This document shows, piece after piece, positions 1-11,900 of a stretch of 64,000 nucleotides of DNA. The position numbers and the translations under genes were made by a program. The notes beneath the pieces were generated by a model. The model saw nothing but the letters and a program-made list of their open reading frames with translations, made no database searches and was not told the origin of the DNA. This DNA is from Ilyonectria destructans (Eukaryota > Ascomycota > Sordariomycetes > Hypocreales > Nectriaceae), in the NCBI GenBank assembly GCA_020740775.1, contig JAHEWK010000012.1, forward strand, positions 186,001 through 250,000. The letters run 5' to 3'. The stretch's first letter is position 1. Every line of letters starts with the position of its first letter.

Positions 1-1875
1 GCTCTGTCGCAGACATGTCTGGCGTTGGACGTTTGGTTAGTTTTTGTCAAGGAAGCGGGATTTCACTTAGGGGATCATATCATATTCCTATTCATACACA
101 TACACATATAAGCATAGGACGTGACCAGGTGGTCTCGGTTTGGGTTGGATTGGGTTGGATTGGACAGGGGGCGTTAGATTTGATGAGATGAATGGACCAC
201 CAACGAGAGTGTCTGGTACCGAGTACAGATAGAACTCCCACTCTGGGGAAGTAAGAGAATGACGAAGCCTTGATGCTCGTTTCAAAAACTTATTTGTGAA
301 TCAGTTCCATATTTTGTAGTATTTGTGATGGTCCCAAGAGTGCCCAGTGTGGTCAAGTAAGCGCCCGAACACACCGACGTCTATCCTGCACTCCCTCGTC
401 CAAGCTTGGCCGAAACAAGATAACATGTTATACCTGTAATCCTTTTTGCATCACTGGGAGACTCCACTCAAATTGGGAATCTTTGACTTGCGTGTTAGGA
501 TCCTTGATGGGTATGGGCGTAGGACCTAGACTAAGTATTAGTATCGAATGTTTATGAGCATCAAGTGTATAACTTACGCAAGGATGTTTTATCCTATTCT
601 GTTAAGTAATACCATGTGACTACTCGGTTGTGTCTACCTGAAACCAGGTTAATTACCATACTCGAGTTGTAAATGTGTTGATCCTCAGTACCTCCAGTCG
701 GTGAATGTTAACCGGTTAACGAATGCCTGTTTCCTCTCGGTGTAGAGATGTAAAAGGTAACTGTCTCTGGGACTGCCAGTTCCGATGCACGAACCATTGC
801 GCTAACTTCAGGATCTGGTAAGCTTCAAGTCTAGGTAATGGGTTGAATAAGAGTATTGCTATTTGCACACAGGTACAAGCTTCTTTTCTAAAGCATCAGC
901 TTGGCTAAGGTAGGTACATATCTGCCTTATGTATAAGGTAGTAACGGGTAGTACTAAAGACCTGCCTTTCTTATTAAATTAGGCCTAATGAATAAAATAA
1001 AATATTATTACTATAAAAATACTAAATATTAGTCTAGAGAAAAATTATTTTCTAGATTGCTCTAGGAGGATATTGTATAATTATTAGTAGGATTAAGAAT
1101 ATAGTTATATGTGCGAATAGCAATACTCTTGAATAAGATACTCACAGCAGCCACCCAAAAAGTAACACGCCCCTCTGGAAGTCGTCCTGGTCTGTGGTCG
1201 GTACAGTTCAGTGTCCGTTGTGTTGATCACATTTAGAGGAATGAAGTTATATATACCTACAATGAGGCTTATTCCTTCAGCTATACCAAGACCTAGTGTC
1301 AGTACAATGCGCTTAATACTGTATTGAATCTGGTGGAGGCTTACGGATTGCTCGTACTTTGTCCTTCTAAACAAATATAGAAAGCTTTTTATTCATACAG
1401 TGACGTCGGATTTATTCGACTGTTGACCGTTTAGAATTAGTGTATCTAAATACCAAAACGAAATTGCAATGGTGCCGGTACTTACCGAAATCTGAGTCGA
1501 CTTGGTCTACATTTGAGAAAAATAAAGTCAGTCCATGAGCTCGTTGATAATCAAAACCTAAGATCTCGATAATGCGCTTACTTCGGCGACAGCAAGGAGG
1601 TTCTTTAGTCGGTTATTTAGTTCTATAGCCAACATCTTCTATCACATAGGGAATGGAAATGGACATCGAAAAGGGATACATACGTCTCTCTTGTTTCTCC
1701 AGAACCACATGAGATTGATATTTAACGAGACTTGTCATGCCTGGACACAAGTTCACAAAGTTCGACAATCTTACTAGTTTCTCCAGTTGCATCCATTGCT
1801 CACTTGTATAGTTTCGCCAACGCCTAGTCCCTTCGACTACTAGGGTCCAGTAGCATGTACTACTTCGTCACCACC
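1..1875. other. gene-free AT-rich region
   Basis: No convincing coding region is visible. The few open frames are short, start at non-ATG codons and lack domain-like composition. Around 960-1100 the sequence becomes strongly A+T-rich with many TA steps. That is the composition expected of RIP-altered or relic repeat DNA in filamentous ascomycetes, although no parent element can be recognised. No telomeric TTAGGG array is present. Confidence 0.6.
849..1130. repeat. inverted repeat pair around an AT-rich core (MITE-like)
   Basis: The left arm at 849-868 reads AAGAGTATTGCTATTTGCAC. The right arm at 1111-1130 is its reverse complement with one mismatch. The arms enclose about 240 bp of very AT-rich sequence without an open frame. 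This layout fits a small non-autonomous element or the decayed ends of one. No target-site duplication could be fixed with confidence. Related copies of the arm occur at 3330-3355 and, weakly, near 6927-6944. Confidence 0.45.
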
Positions 1876-2642
1876 TCACAAGTCCTCTTCTTTTCCGTCG
1901 TCGCCTACTTCTTCTTCATCAGGTGCCTGACTTCCATCACCCAGCTTATCATAGAAAGGCAGTGCGACAGTGGTACCAGGCACTCCTTCAATCCAGTCCA
2001 ACAAGCATTCTGGAAGAGGTGACGTTCCCGACTTTAACAAACTCCTTTCAAATTTGCAACCAGAAATTCCTAGCTTTTTAAGGAAATCTTGAGTGTATTC
2101 CTCGTAAGTGTCGTTGAAAGGGTAGCCAGACCTGACGGTGTTCACAAGTCCCCAAGGATGAGTAACTGACTTGGCATTCCCGTAAGACCAGAAATCGTAA
2201 TATAATGAAGGCAAACAGGCGTATAACCTCGTCCGACTTCATCTTTAATAATGTCAAGTTTGTTTCTCGGAATGCAAACGAAAGATATTTCACGGTCTTT
2301 TTCTAAGCGGCCTTGAAACTGAGAGTACTCGTCATGAAGCCTCTGGCATCTTTCAAGATTACGACGGTTCAGACCAGAAGTGATTCGGCCTCGATGGAAA
2401 TGATGAGCTTTGTGGATCTCGAAAGGTCTTTCTGGTTTAAGGATTGCCTCAAGGACTTCAACGGAGTTCAGTGGTGCTTCAATCATCCATGGGACCATTT
2501 TCTCGTCGCTGGGCCTAGGAATCGATGTGCTAGGTAGCGTATCTTCAATTCCGGAGGGACTCTGGAAAGTGCCATCATAGCGTTGTTGCGCGAACAGCAG
2601 ACCATAACAGTCAAGTTGGAGCCCTTCGGCGATAATGGGTTG
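1876..2642 (-). pseudogene. frameshifted hypothetical gene, unknown family
   Basis: Two coding-looking segments run leftward. The first is open from 2642 to about 2215 in one frame, with an internal ATG at 2498 and aromatic and charged residues spread as in a folded protein. From about 2214 the coding-like sequence continues in a different frame to a stop at 1876, ending in an acidic tail (DEEEVGDDGKEEDL). The switch has no visible GT-AG intron, so a one-base indel or a missed short intron explains it. A TAG sits just upstream at 2643-2645, preceded by a pyrimidine-rich run that could be a splice acceptor. No family is recognised. It could be a live gene with odd introns, but decay fits the AT-rich surroundings. 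Confidence 0.35.
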
Positions 2643-3740
2643 CTAGTAGGGAGGCATGGTAGAAAGAATGATTGAGGCAAGGTTAAGGGCTGGCGGGATG
2701 AGAATGGGACCGTGTGGTTTTATATCTTCCCACACTTTATGGGTTGGCTCAGATTGGATTGAGTTGGCACAAACCTTCTCAGACTACCACCAAGGTGCGT
2801 CATTAGTCACATGCTGCCATCCCCAAGTTCTTCTCTTGCCTTTGTCCGTTTCTTTGGAACTGAACAATCAAGTATGGAGGTTGCAAACCAAGATAGTTAC
2901 ATCATTTAATGGCGGCGCTTCCATTTCCAGCTCCCCTTCTCTTCTACCGTCTTTACAGATGCTATATTACTCACCCCGTTGTCTTCCCCTACCTTTGTGA
3001 GACATTCTCCTGTTCCGGTGCGTCCATTTAGATATGTATCACGCATTCCGTAATGTTAGCGACCAACATGACTGTTAGGACTAACGAGCTTGCTATTCTC
3101 GATACATAAGTATACGCTCTAATACTAAAGATAATTAGCAATATACAGCAATTTAAAAAAAAAAAGTAACCCTTAAAGTTCGTATTTATCCCTAAAGGAT
3201 GATTTTTTATTATAGTTATTAAGTAATACTTTTTAATCAAGATAGACCTAAAGCCTAACAGAACGTACCCTTTGACTCCATCCATATGCCAGGTACATTA
3301 ATTTGCCTAAGGTTTAGCTGCAGGAACTAGTACCTGTGTGCGAATAGCAATACTCATGCTGTATACCTGGTAAAGTTTCAGCTGAACCAGTGGACCCAGC
3401 TTGAGCGCAGCCGAAAGTATTTCCCAGGCTAAAGAAAGGCCTGTGTTTTAATTGCAGGGTACTTATTCCCATATTTCCTGTTATTAAAAATGATCCAATA
3501 GACATAAGGAGGGATTCAGTGCTGTGTTGGTGGTTGGTGTTGGCCAGTAGGCTACTGCGTGGCTCTGTGATGTCAGCGACCAAAAATTTACTCCCCACCA
3601 CAAAACGCGTCTTCCTGCCACCTTCATCTTCGACGCAAAAACCCACCCACGAATCCACCAAAGCCGCAAACTTGCATGCACGCAGGGCCATGTGATTTCC
3701 GAGCACTCGCCCTGGTTTCCAAAAAGTGGATGATTTTGCG
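2643..3740. other. intergenic region upstream of swc2
   Basis: No gene is supported. Positions 3040-3300 are again AT-rich, with an A-run near 3155. From about 3480 composition returns to normal and probably holds the swc2 promoter and leader. The short dispersed repeat copy at 3330-3355 lies at the junction between the AT-rich and normal DNA. Confidence 0.55.
3330..3355 (+). repeat. third copy of the short dispersed repeat
   Basis: This 26-base segment matches the reverse complement of 851-876 at 25 of 26 positions, so it extends the repeat of the 849-1130 element by the GTACCTGTG end. It sits at the right edge of an AT-rich block, as in the first element. It could be the surviving end of a second, more decayed copy. 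Confidence 0.45.
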
Positions 3741-6711
3741 ATGGAGTCGGAAACCAAACCCTCGGAAAGGGACGACTCCCGATCCCCCGACTCGTCGAGC
3801 GACAGCGACAGCGACAGCGACGCTGGCATCGCCACCGGTCAAGGCAGCAATTCCGACAGCCAGACGAACACCGAGCCGCAGGTGCAATGGCTGGCTACGA
3901 CGCGCGAACGCCGGTCCACGGCTGGCAACCGGATGAAGTCGATGCTCGCGAACGAGGAACCCGATTCAGATCTCGAGCTGCTGTTCGCCGAAGACGAAAA
4001 CGACCAGGGATTCACCGATGTTGATGATGACGGATCTGACGTTCATATGGATTCTTCTTCAGATGAAGAAGACAACAATAACAACAATGCCGATGACGAC
4101 CTCGAGGGCGAGAAGGAGCTAGAGAAGCAGGCCAAGGAGCGTCGAGCCGCCCAACGCAAACGCAAAGCCCAGGAAGCCATCCCCGTCAAATTTCGCAAGA
4201 AGGTCCGCATCGATCCCACGACGCCCGCAGCTCCCGCGCCTGCTCCCATGCCCACGACGCCCGCACCGCGGCCCAAGAAGAAATCCGAGCGCACCTCATG
4301 GCTACCGTCACCCGCCGACATGCCGACCCGTGCCTCGTCGCGATCGACGACCCGTTGGTCCAAGGAGCAATTACACAACCAGATGGTGGAGCGCGAGGCG
4401 AAGCGGTTGAAGCAGCTGGCGCAGATGCAGAAAAAGGCGGCTCGGCTCGAGGCGCTTAAGAAACCGCCCATGACGCAGGAGGAGCGGCTACGCGAAGCGG
4501 CCATCGTCGAGAAGCGTAACAGCAAGAGCCTGAACCGGTGGGAGGTGGCGGAGAAGCAGCGCGAGGAGGACCGGCGCGCACGGCTGGCGGCGCTCAACGA
4601 GAGGACGCTCAAGGGTCCCGTGATTACCTTCTGGAGCGGTATTGGCGAGTGGATGGGGAGGAACATGGTGGTGGAGGAGCCGGCCAAGAAGAAGAGGGAG
4701 AGGGTCGACAAGAACAAGGACAAGGGGAAGGGAAAGGACAAAGACAAGGAGAAGAGCAAGGACGAAGCTGCAGAGGGCAAAGCAGAGGGCAAGGCAGAGG
4801 GCAAGGACAGTATCAAGGAAGTCGGCAAAGAAGTCGGCAAAGAAGATGGCAAAGTAGACACTCCGGCGACAAGCGATGGAACTCTGAAGCCGAAGCCCGA
4901 GTCGGGTCAACCACCACAACAGACGTCTCCGCAGCCCCCAGCTGAGACTCCAGCTTCTATTCCGGCTGCTACTCCAGCGGGCCCAACACCCAAAGAGGGC
5001 GATGCAGCAGTTCCCGTCAAGGTCGAGGACACTCCAGCGAAGCCTGCAAACACTCCATCAGCGGTTGAAGCGCCTCCTGCGCCAAAGACCGAAGAACCAC
5101 CCCGGATTATGGCGATGCCGCCTCCACCACCTCCTGTCGCTAGTGGTCTCGCTGCTCCAGCGCCTCTTCCTCTGTCTCTGTCTCCGTCTCCTCCTCCCAA
5201 TGGACCAACTGCCCCGACTCGCCCGACTCTACCTCCCAATGGCCTCGCTGCTCCAACTCCTCCGAATCCACCTCCCAGTGGCCTAGCTGCTCCCGCTCCT
5301 CCTCCGAACGGCCTGGCCGCACCAGCTCCTCTCCCTCCTCCGCCGACCAGTGGTCTGGCTGCTCCAGCTCCAGCCCCTGCTCCTACCTCTGCTCCTCCGG
5401 GCTCCCAACGATCCATCATGACTCCTCCGTCAGGGCTGGCGCGGCCCCTGGAATCCAAGCCATCCGGTGTCCTCGCCGCGCCCATTCTTGCTCCCCCGCC
5501 AGGCATCGGCGTCAACGGCACTGCTCAATCCATGCTAGGCTTCAGCTCTGGCAATCTCAAGTCCAACGTCCTGGCTCTGCCGAACACCTCTCAGGGATCC
5601 GGTCCTCCACCGCTGTCTAGCATGACGGCCCCGGAGAGACTCAGTCCTTCCATCTCTCTCGCCACCCCCGCGCCGCCTAAGCCTATACTTGCACCTACAC
5701 CGTCTTCCACTTCCACTCCTACCTCGATCCCTGCTCCTCCTAGAGAAACGCACCTCCAGCCCATCTCCAACCCTTCAGCTGCCCCAAACAAATCGGCTAC
5801 CCCTGACACACCCGCACAACCACCCCAACCTCCACAGCCCTCTACAGGCGCCCGCAACGCCATCGTCTTCCAGAATTTTGATGAGAACGGGATCAAGGAC
5901 CGCACTGTCCAGACCCAAATCATCTTCGGCCGCAAGATGACCAAGCTCGGCAGTAAGTTTCTCTCTGCCACCAAGAAAATAGCACGCATATACTGACCCG
6001 TTCCACGCAGAGCCCTCTCCTGCACCTCTCTGTGTCATTACAAACCACCCCGCTCGTTACCGCGATCCAAAGACAGGGCTGCCGTATTACAATGCCTATG
6101 CCTACCGCGAGATTCAGCGCCTGTGTCGTGGTGAACACCGCTGGAGCAAGATCCTCAATGCATGGGTTGGCAGTGGCTCCACTGCCGCCCGCGGAGTGCC
6201 CGAGCGATTCTTAAACCCAAACAAGAAAAAGCCTGTTGACGAGAAAGCAAATGGAGAGAAGAAAGATCCAGATGGCAAAGTTATGGTAGAGAAGAAGACG
6301 GATGATGGGAAGGCCTCTGAAATGAAGCCCACCGAGGTCAATCCTGCTGCTGGAGTGAAGCCCCAAGCGGTGAAGCCCACGGAGAGTAAACCAACTGAGG
6401 TGCAGGCCCTCGAAGTGACGGCCCCTGAAGTGAAGCCGCCAGAGGAGGCAAAGGCTCCGGAGGTGACGATGACGGACGCAGAGATGAAAACCGCAGAGGC
6501 GAAAACTCCGGGAGCAGCACTCCTCCCGCCCAAACCAGAGACAATCAACCTAGCAGGTAAAGCACCCGAAGTGCCCAAACTGTCCAATGCGTCTACTGTT
6601 GCAGCGGTAACACCAACACCTGTCACGGCCCAGGTCACAGCACCTGAGCAGGCACCAAACCCCCCCTCGACCACGACTACTGCCGTTGTGCCAATGGAGG
6701 CAGCAAAATAA
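3741..6711 (+). CDS. swc2: SWR1 complex subunit Swc2 (YL1/VPS72 family)
   Basis: Predicted H2A.Z-binding subunit of the nuclear SWR1 remodeler, which exchanges H2A for H2A.Z. Two exons, 3741-5952 and 6011-6711, with a 58 bp GTAAGT...CAG intron; 970 residues. The first in-frame ATG is 3741. The YL1 N-terminal domain covers roughly residues 45-310: an RERRSTAGNRMKSML motif, acidic patches, a basic coiled segment, then GPVITFWSG near 290. The YL1 C-terminal domain lies just after the intron (about 740-805, including NHPARYRDPKTGLPYYNAYA). Between them is about 400 residues of low complexity, first Lys/Glu runs, then Pro/Ala with five GLAAP units. A Lys/Pro/Glu/Thr tail of about 160 residues follows. 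It is longer than many fungal relatives because of these insertions. Both diagnostic domains are intact. Confidence 0.93.
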
Positions 6712-7661
6712 GCGGAGCCGTGCTTCATGATTTAAAGCGGCGGCGTGTATGAATAGATGTTGATTATCGGAATAGATGAGAGAGGCAGGCGTATGTACAT
6801 ATAGATACCCACCGGTTTTGCACGTCGCAAGACCCAATGGACAAAAGCGCCCAGAACAGAATAGGAATGTCTGTCTAGTTTGGAAATGATGAGAACCTCT
6901 ACATTGGCATAAACCAATACGTAAAATATTGCTATTTGCAAACCCCTCTACTTCTATTCGTACGCACACGCTATATGACCTATGTATGGGCACATCACGT
7001 TAAATAATGTATACGACACCGACAGATAATAATAGCGTTCAAGTTGTCAATACCTAGGAGGGTTTGAGATATCTACACATCACATCACCTTCGACATTGG
7101 GAACATTGAGTTTGTTTGGCTTCATGATTGCTTCGTTCTTCATCTATCTAAATCCTCAAGACTCACCCAGAGTCAGATAAGCAAACCATCCCACATCCTC
7201 TCTTGATGCATTCTCAATCGCGTCATTCTCGAAATTGCGTTGCAAAACATGTTTGTCACATCCCGTCTCCTTAGCCATCCACCCTCCAAATTGTCTCCCA
7301 AAGTGTATGCCAATTCCCTTTTCCATTGCCCAAATTCCCCATCCATTTTGGAGCCTCCATTATCGGAGAGGGCATAAACATGTAATCGCTTCCCAATACC
7401 AGAGATGCTCGCGCCCTCTTTCCTTTTATTCCGCCCTTGAAAACGCCAAAGATGCCACGCCCTGGTTGCTGCTAGAGCCCAGGTCATAGCGATAGTGTTG
7501 AAAACCGCTAAATAAAATATCAAATCAAACCAAACGCCGTCTAAATGCTGAAGCTTGTGGGTGGGGAAGGGCATGAGCCCACGCCGGAAGGTTGTTGTTT
7601 ACATTGTCGGATAAAAGAGTCTGTCAGAGGGAGGTGATGTTTGTTGCCGTTGGGCCAATGT
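6712..7661. other. convergent 3' region between swc2 and the next gene
   Basis: Two genes end toward each other here, so the stretch is mostly 3' UTR and terminators. A 133-codon ATG-initiated frame lies on the minus strand at 7173-7574 with one hydrophobic stretch. It sits 88 bp downstream of the neighbouring stop and has no recognisable domain, so I do not call it a gene. A weak match to the short dispersed repeat lies at 6927-6944. Confidence 0.5.
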
Positions 7662-8906
7662 TCAGTCGCGCTTGTTGCCAATCACGTCGACTATCCAACC
7701 CAGCTCGTTGACAAAATCATCCAGGCCGTTATCAATGGGCGAGCCCAGGAGGTTGGAGCCGCTGACGGAGAGGTCGACATGGCCACGGGAGAGGAGGGTA
7801 GGAGAGTTGATCTTAGCGTACGTAGACTGAGGTCCCACGATCTTGCTTCTCTTCTCCTCCGGCTCGGGGAGGCTGTAGCACTCATAAGACTCCGTCTTAG
7901 TTGACGTGCTAGCCGTGGGCTGGAAGGAGATGATATCGCTGTTGTTGCTCGACAACATGTCGTCCTCATCGTCGGTCAAGTCGTAGTAGAAAGCCTGAGC
8001 ATCTTCGTCGGGGTACTGGGGAGAAACGGGAGAGGCGAAGTAGCTCGATGAGGTAGACAGTGTTAAGCGAGAGGTCTCCAGCTTGGGTCGGGACGGGATG
8101 ACAGCAGATGCCGGCACCTCCTGGGTCTCGTACACGGTCAAGTTCGAAGGCCTCGTGGGCATGAGAGTGAGGGAATGGGAGTTTAAGACACGACCAACGG
8201 ATTCGGAAGATGCAGTGCGCCTGAAAGGGGGAGGAGTCAGGCCGGTAATATAGGCCGGATTCTCGGAGACGGCAGACGTCGCAAAGTTGTCATCGTCATC
8301 GTTGTCCTCGTCATTGTCGTTCTCCTCGGGTGTCTCATCGGGGATGACCAAGGTCGGTCTCACACTGAGGTTGGAACCAGGTCGTGATGGAATATCATCA
8401 GACAGGAAGCGGCGGAGGGACTCAGGGGAGATGTCTCTGGTGCGAGTGCCTTCGGATGGAGTTGTGCATCGGACATCCGAGTCGTCGGGAACGGAGCGAG
8501 TATTGTTCTCGCGGACTGGTGATCGGCCACGTTCATCATCGCGACTCGTCACCTTTCGAGAGAAGAATCGTTTCCATGCCGGGGCCGGTGAGAGTGATCG
8601 AGACGATGATTTGTGGTTGAGCAATGGCGATGAGCCTAAGCGCAAAGTTGCGTTGTCGACCATCGCTGAGGGAGTGGGTCGAGGAGTGGCGAATTTGGAC
8701 TCGGGGTCCATAGTCATGAAGTCGGTAGGACGCATGGAGCTGAGAGATGCACTTCGCTTCCGGAGAGCCTGCTCGACAGGAACGATCATGGTGTTGACGG
8801 TCTGGCCAGGCATGTATGGGCAGGCAGTTGTTGAAGGGAGAGCAGTGTTGTGAGTCTCGACGGCACCATCCACCTCGTACTGGAGATTCCTTGTCAGAGA
8901 ATGCAT
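7662..8906 (-). CDS. conserved-type disordered fungal protein, unknown function
   Basis: Single-exon gene of 414 residues starting at ATG 8906. The leader just upstream is rich in C, T and A and lacks an upstream ATG, as is usual for fungal genes. The protein is mostly Ser/Thr/Pro-rich and probably disordered. It has an acidic Asn/Asp run near residues 195-210 and many SP and TP sites that could be phosphorylated. The last 25 residues (LLGSPIDNGLDDFVNELGWIVDVI) look like a short folded or docking helix. No catalytic domain or membrane segment is seen. Its upstream side is the longest gene-free stretch in the window, a setting often found next to developmentally regulated genes. Function is unknown. 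Confidence 0.7.
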   Translation of the reverse strand: MHSLTRNLQYEVDGAVETHNTALPSTTACPYMPGQTVNTMIVPVEQALRKRSASLSSMRPTDFMTMDPESKFATPRPTPSAMVDNATLRLGSSPLLNHKSSSRSLSPAPAWKRFFSRKVTSRDDERGRSPVRENNTRSVPDDSDVRCTTPSEGTRTRDISPESLRRFLSDDIPSRPGSNLSVRPTLVIPDETPEENDNDEDNDDDDNFATSAVSENPAYITGLTPPPFRRTASSESVGRVLNSHSLTLMPTRPSNLTVYETQEVPASAVIPSRPKLETSRLTLSTSSSYFASPVSPQYPDEDAQAFYYDLTDDEDDMLSSNNSDIISFQPTASTSTKTESYECYSLPEPEEKRSKIVGPQSTYAKINSPTLLSRGHVDLSVSGSNLLGSPIDNGLDDFVNELGWIVDVIGNKRD

Positions 8907-11900
8907 GATTAAGAATTAAATAGGTAGTGAGTGTTGTAAGGAGTGTGGGTTGTTAGTGGGCGAGTGAGGGAGTGTGTTGATGATTGATTGACAGGACGGA
9001 AAGAGAATGAATAAGTGGGCAAATGACCCTATTCATACGTACATAGTAATAGTAGGTGTGGCCCATCTTGAGACCACCGTGCCTCTTATACGGGGTGCCC
9101 GGTCCAGCTGCGTCGTCGCAGAAAATGTCGCGAAAAGAATGGCATCCTCTCCACTGGCCACGGCCACGCCGGACGTCTCGCTCCATGGGGTAAGATTGGG
9201 AGAAATTGTCCCACGACCCAATAAGCAGCACGGACTGGACCGAAGGGTCTGTTTGACTGGGGTTGCTTGTCAGCGCTCAGTGCACGATAAAGTCGGGCAA
9301 CGGCATGGAGAATGGGACGAAAAGGAAATTGGATGAAACAAGCCACTGGGCCGGGGATTTGCGATGACAGCTGAGATTCGCGGGGAGCCACTATGAGCAG
9401 ATGTGCAGAGGAGGACTGAGACCCAGGCCACGGCATGAGTTGTCACGACGGCGTCTTGCGTCTGCAACCATCCATGCAATGCAACCACTCAGCATTGCAT
9501 TGCATTGCCAGCACAGAAAATGCAAATTGCCAGGTCCCGGCCCAACCTGCCACAGCACATGCCAGCACATTCCGAGAGCCAGGCCGCAGCCGCTGCCACG
9601 TACTCAAGGAGGCTGGCTGAGTACCGCGTCCCCCAAAAGGAAAAAGCATGAAGTACGATGCGAGGCCCTTGTCTCAGGCACCAGGGGGGGGGGGGGGGGC
9701 TAGGAGGCAAGCAAGGGGGTTCAGGGCGAATGCAGTAAAAAATAGAAGCATACCACGGCAGCTAAGGCAGGGCCCAAAACGGTTCCCGGTCGCTTAAGAA
9801 TGAGGCTGGTCGATAAATCGGACAAAACAAAAGGAATGCTGGGAGATGGGGCCACGGGGATCGATCGAGGGCGCAGAAGCAAGCTCAACCGGGCCAGGGC
9901 GGAAGTAAATGAATGGGTGAATCGATGAATGGGGTCTGTGAACACGAGACCAAGACAGGTGCGATCGTATAAGACCGTGGTGTCCCAGAAGTGGGAAATG
10001 CGGAGGCAGGGAAAGGTCGGCCAGCGAAAAAGGGTGAGGGAGATGTAAGATTGCAGCGCAGCCAAGACAACAAAGAAAGAAAATGGCTGGCAATGTGAAG
10101 GAGAAGCAAAGAGAGAGAGTCCAGACTCACAGATGAAAAGTAACAAGAGTCGTCGAGGGATCCATGATGGCTGGCTGGGCGAATGCCTGTGTAAATATGT
10201 AGGAACCCGTTCTTCGTTTTGCGAGGCGCGTCTGGCTTGCAGGGGGACCGGCCCACGACGGCGTCTAGTTGAATGCTATTTTGTGCTGGAAACCTCGCAA
10301 TTGACAATTATAGCAAGCGATGAAACGCGAGGGCGCTCGTTGCGTGCCCCAACAGACGCAGGAGTTTGCAATCCAGATTGCAGACTCGGTAGTGAGAGTG
10401 GTCCCGGCCAATAGCAAGCCAGGGACGGCTCGTGGTAAGCGCCGCGATGAGCTGCAGGTCGAGCTTGGGCGAATGCCGGCTCGAGGATGAGCTGTTTTGT
10501 TCTGGGTTTGGATGGGGAATTATGGAGCGCGGCGTGATGCTGGCGCTTAGGTACGGGGCCTTAGACACAGGGCCCAAAGCACAGGGCGTAGGCGACAGAC
10601 CAGACCGGAGTGAACCGGGGACAAGCGATGGGCAGACAATCCGTAACAGAAGGCCTGGGATCCTAGAGGAAGCACGGAGGGAGCGGCTAGTGAAGCTGCT
10701 GCTGTCGGATCGCCGTCGCTGTTCGATGTGGACGTGGATGCAGCCCTGGCCGTGAACCTAGACGTACTGCGAGCACCCGAACGTGCGGTAGAGTACTTCG
10801 TATTCCAGGGCGTAGAGGCAGGGCGTCGCAGTCGCCTAGTCGTGGTGTTTCGAGGTCTCGGGAGTGAGGCGTGGGCGGCGTGGTGATTCACTGGTTCGCC
10901 CGGGCCCTTGCCGTCCTCGGAATGAGTGTCTCGAAGAGATCCTGTCGCCGGCTGTTGCTTCTCGAAGTGGTTCCTGAGGGTGCCGAAATTCCAGAGGTGC
11001 GGGAAATGAGGAATGCAATCCCACACAATGAGATGCAGATGCAAATGCAGGAGGAGAAGGGGATTGGAGAATTGGAGATTGAAGGTTGACGGCGGAGATG
11101 AGGAAGCAGTCGCAGTGCGCCGGCGGGGGAAAAGCCACTTGTCCGTGGTTGACGCAACCGGGAAGGAGCAGAGGAGCGAATGAAGTCCAGGCCAGTCCAG
11201 CTCGGCCAAGGAAGGAAACGACGGCTGACAGCTCGCGATCCACGCACGAGGTTGGCTCACGAGGGTTCAGGTTGGCTGAACTGGCGGAGGGCCCGGCTCA
11301 GGAGGCGTTCAATCTTTTGCTGGTTTAGGAAGCGAGAAGCGGCCTGGCGGGAATTATCCCCCCTAGGCTGCATGGGATTATTGGGGTTCTGCTGTACAGA
11401 CTAACTTAGTTGCTACGGGGTACATGTACCCATCGATCGAGGCCATCGGCACCACTAGCGACGATGGGGAGAAGGGATATGTTAATCTAGCTGAGGGAAT
11501 GGTGAGGACGAATGAGGAGGCGAGCTGCCACCAGAGTGTCACAAAAAGCATCGAGCAGCTTGAAGCGTTCAGCTCGCCCACTTATTGGCCCTGGCACTTG
11601 AGAATGAGGATGAGAATTAAGCATGGCAATCATAACATGGCATTATTGAAACGCTGCTGTGCCGAGACGAAACAAAAACAATCAATGCGAGACTAAGAGG
11701 AAAGACAACACAAGGCGAGACACCCGCCGACTCCCAAACGAAGCCACAATGCGAGACGAGACAGCCAGGAGAAGGGGGATTTGGAGGATAATGAGAGGCT
11801 CCAAAGGCGAGACATGACGAGACATGTACTTAACTGGAGACAGGCCCCAGGAGCTGGGAGCAAGGCCCGCGGGAGGGAGCCACCACTCGAGGGCGCTCAG

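Noticed and set aside
1..3300. Possible subtelomere because of AT-rich, gene-poor DNA
   Set aside because: No telomeric repeat array and no subtelomeric helicase or similar gene; housekeeping genes follow at once.
4043..4861. 272-codon minus-strand frame inside the swc2 exon
   Set aside because: Ser/Leu-rich antisense shadow of the Glu/Lys and Asp-rich coding strand; the plus strand has clear YL1 domains.
7173..7574. 133-codon ATG frame with one hydrophobic segment on the minus strand
   Set aside because: Lies in the likely 3' UTR of the 414-residue gene and has no recognisable domain; too weak to call.
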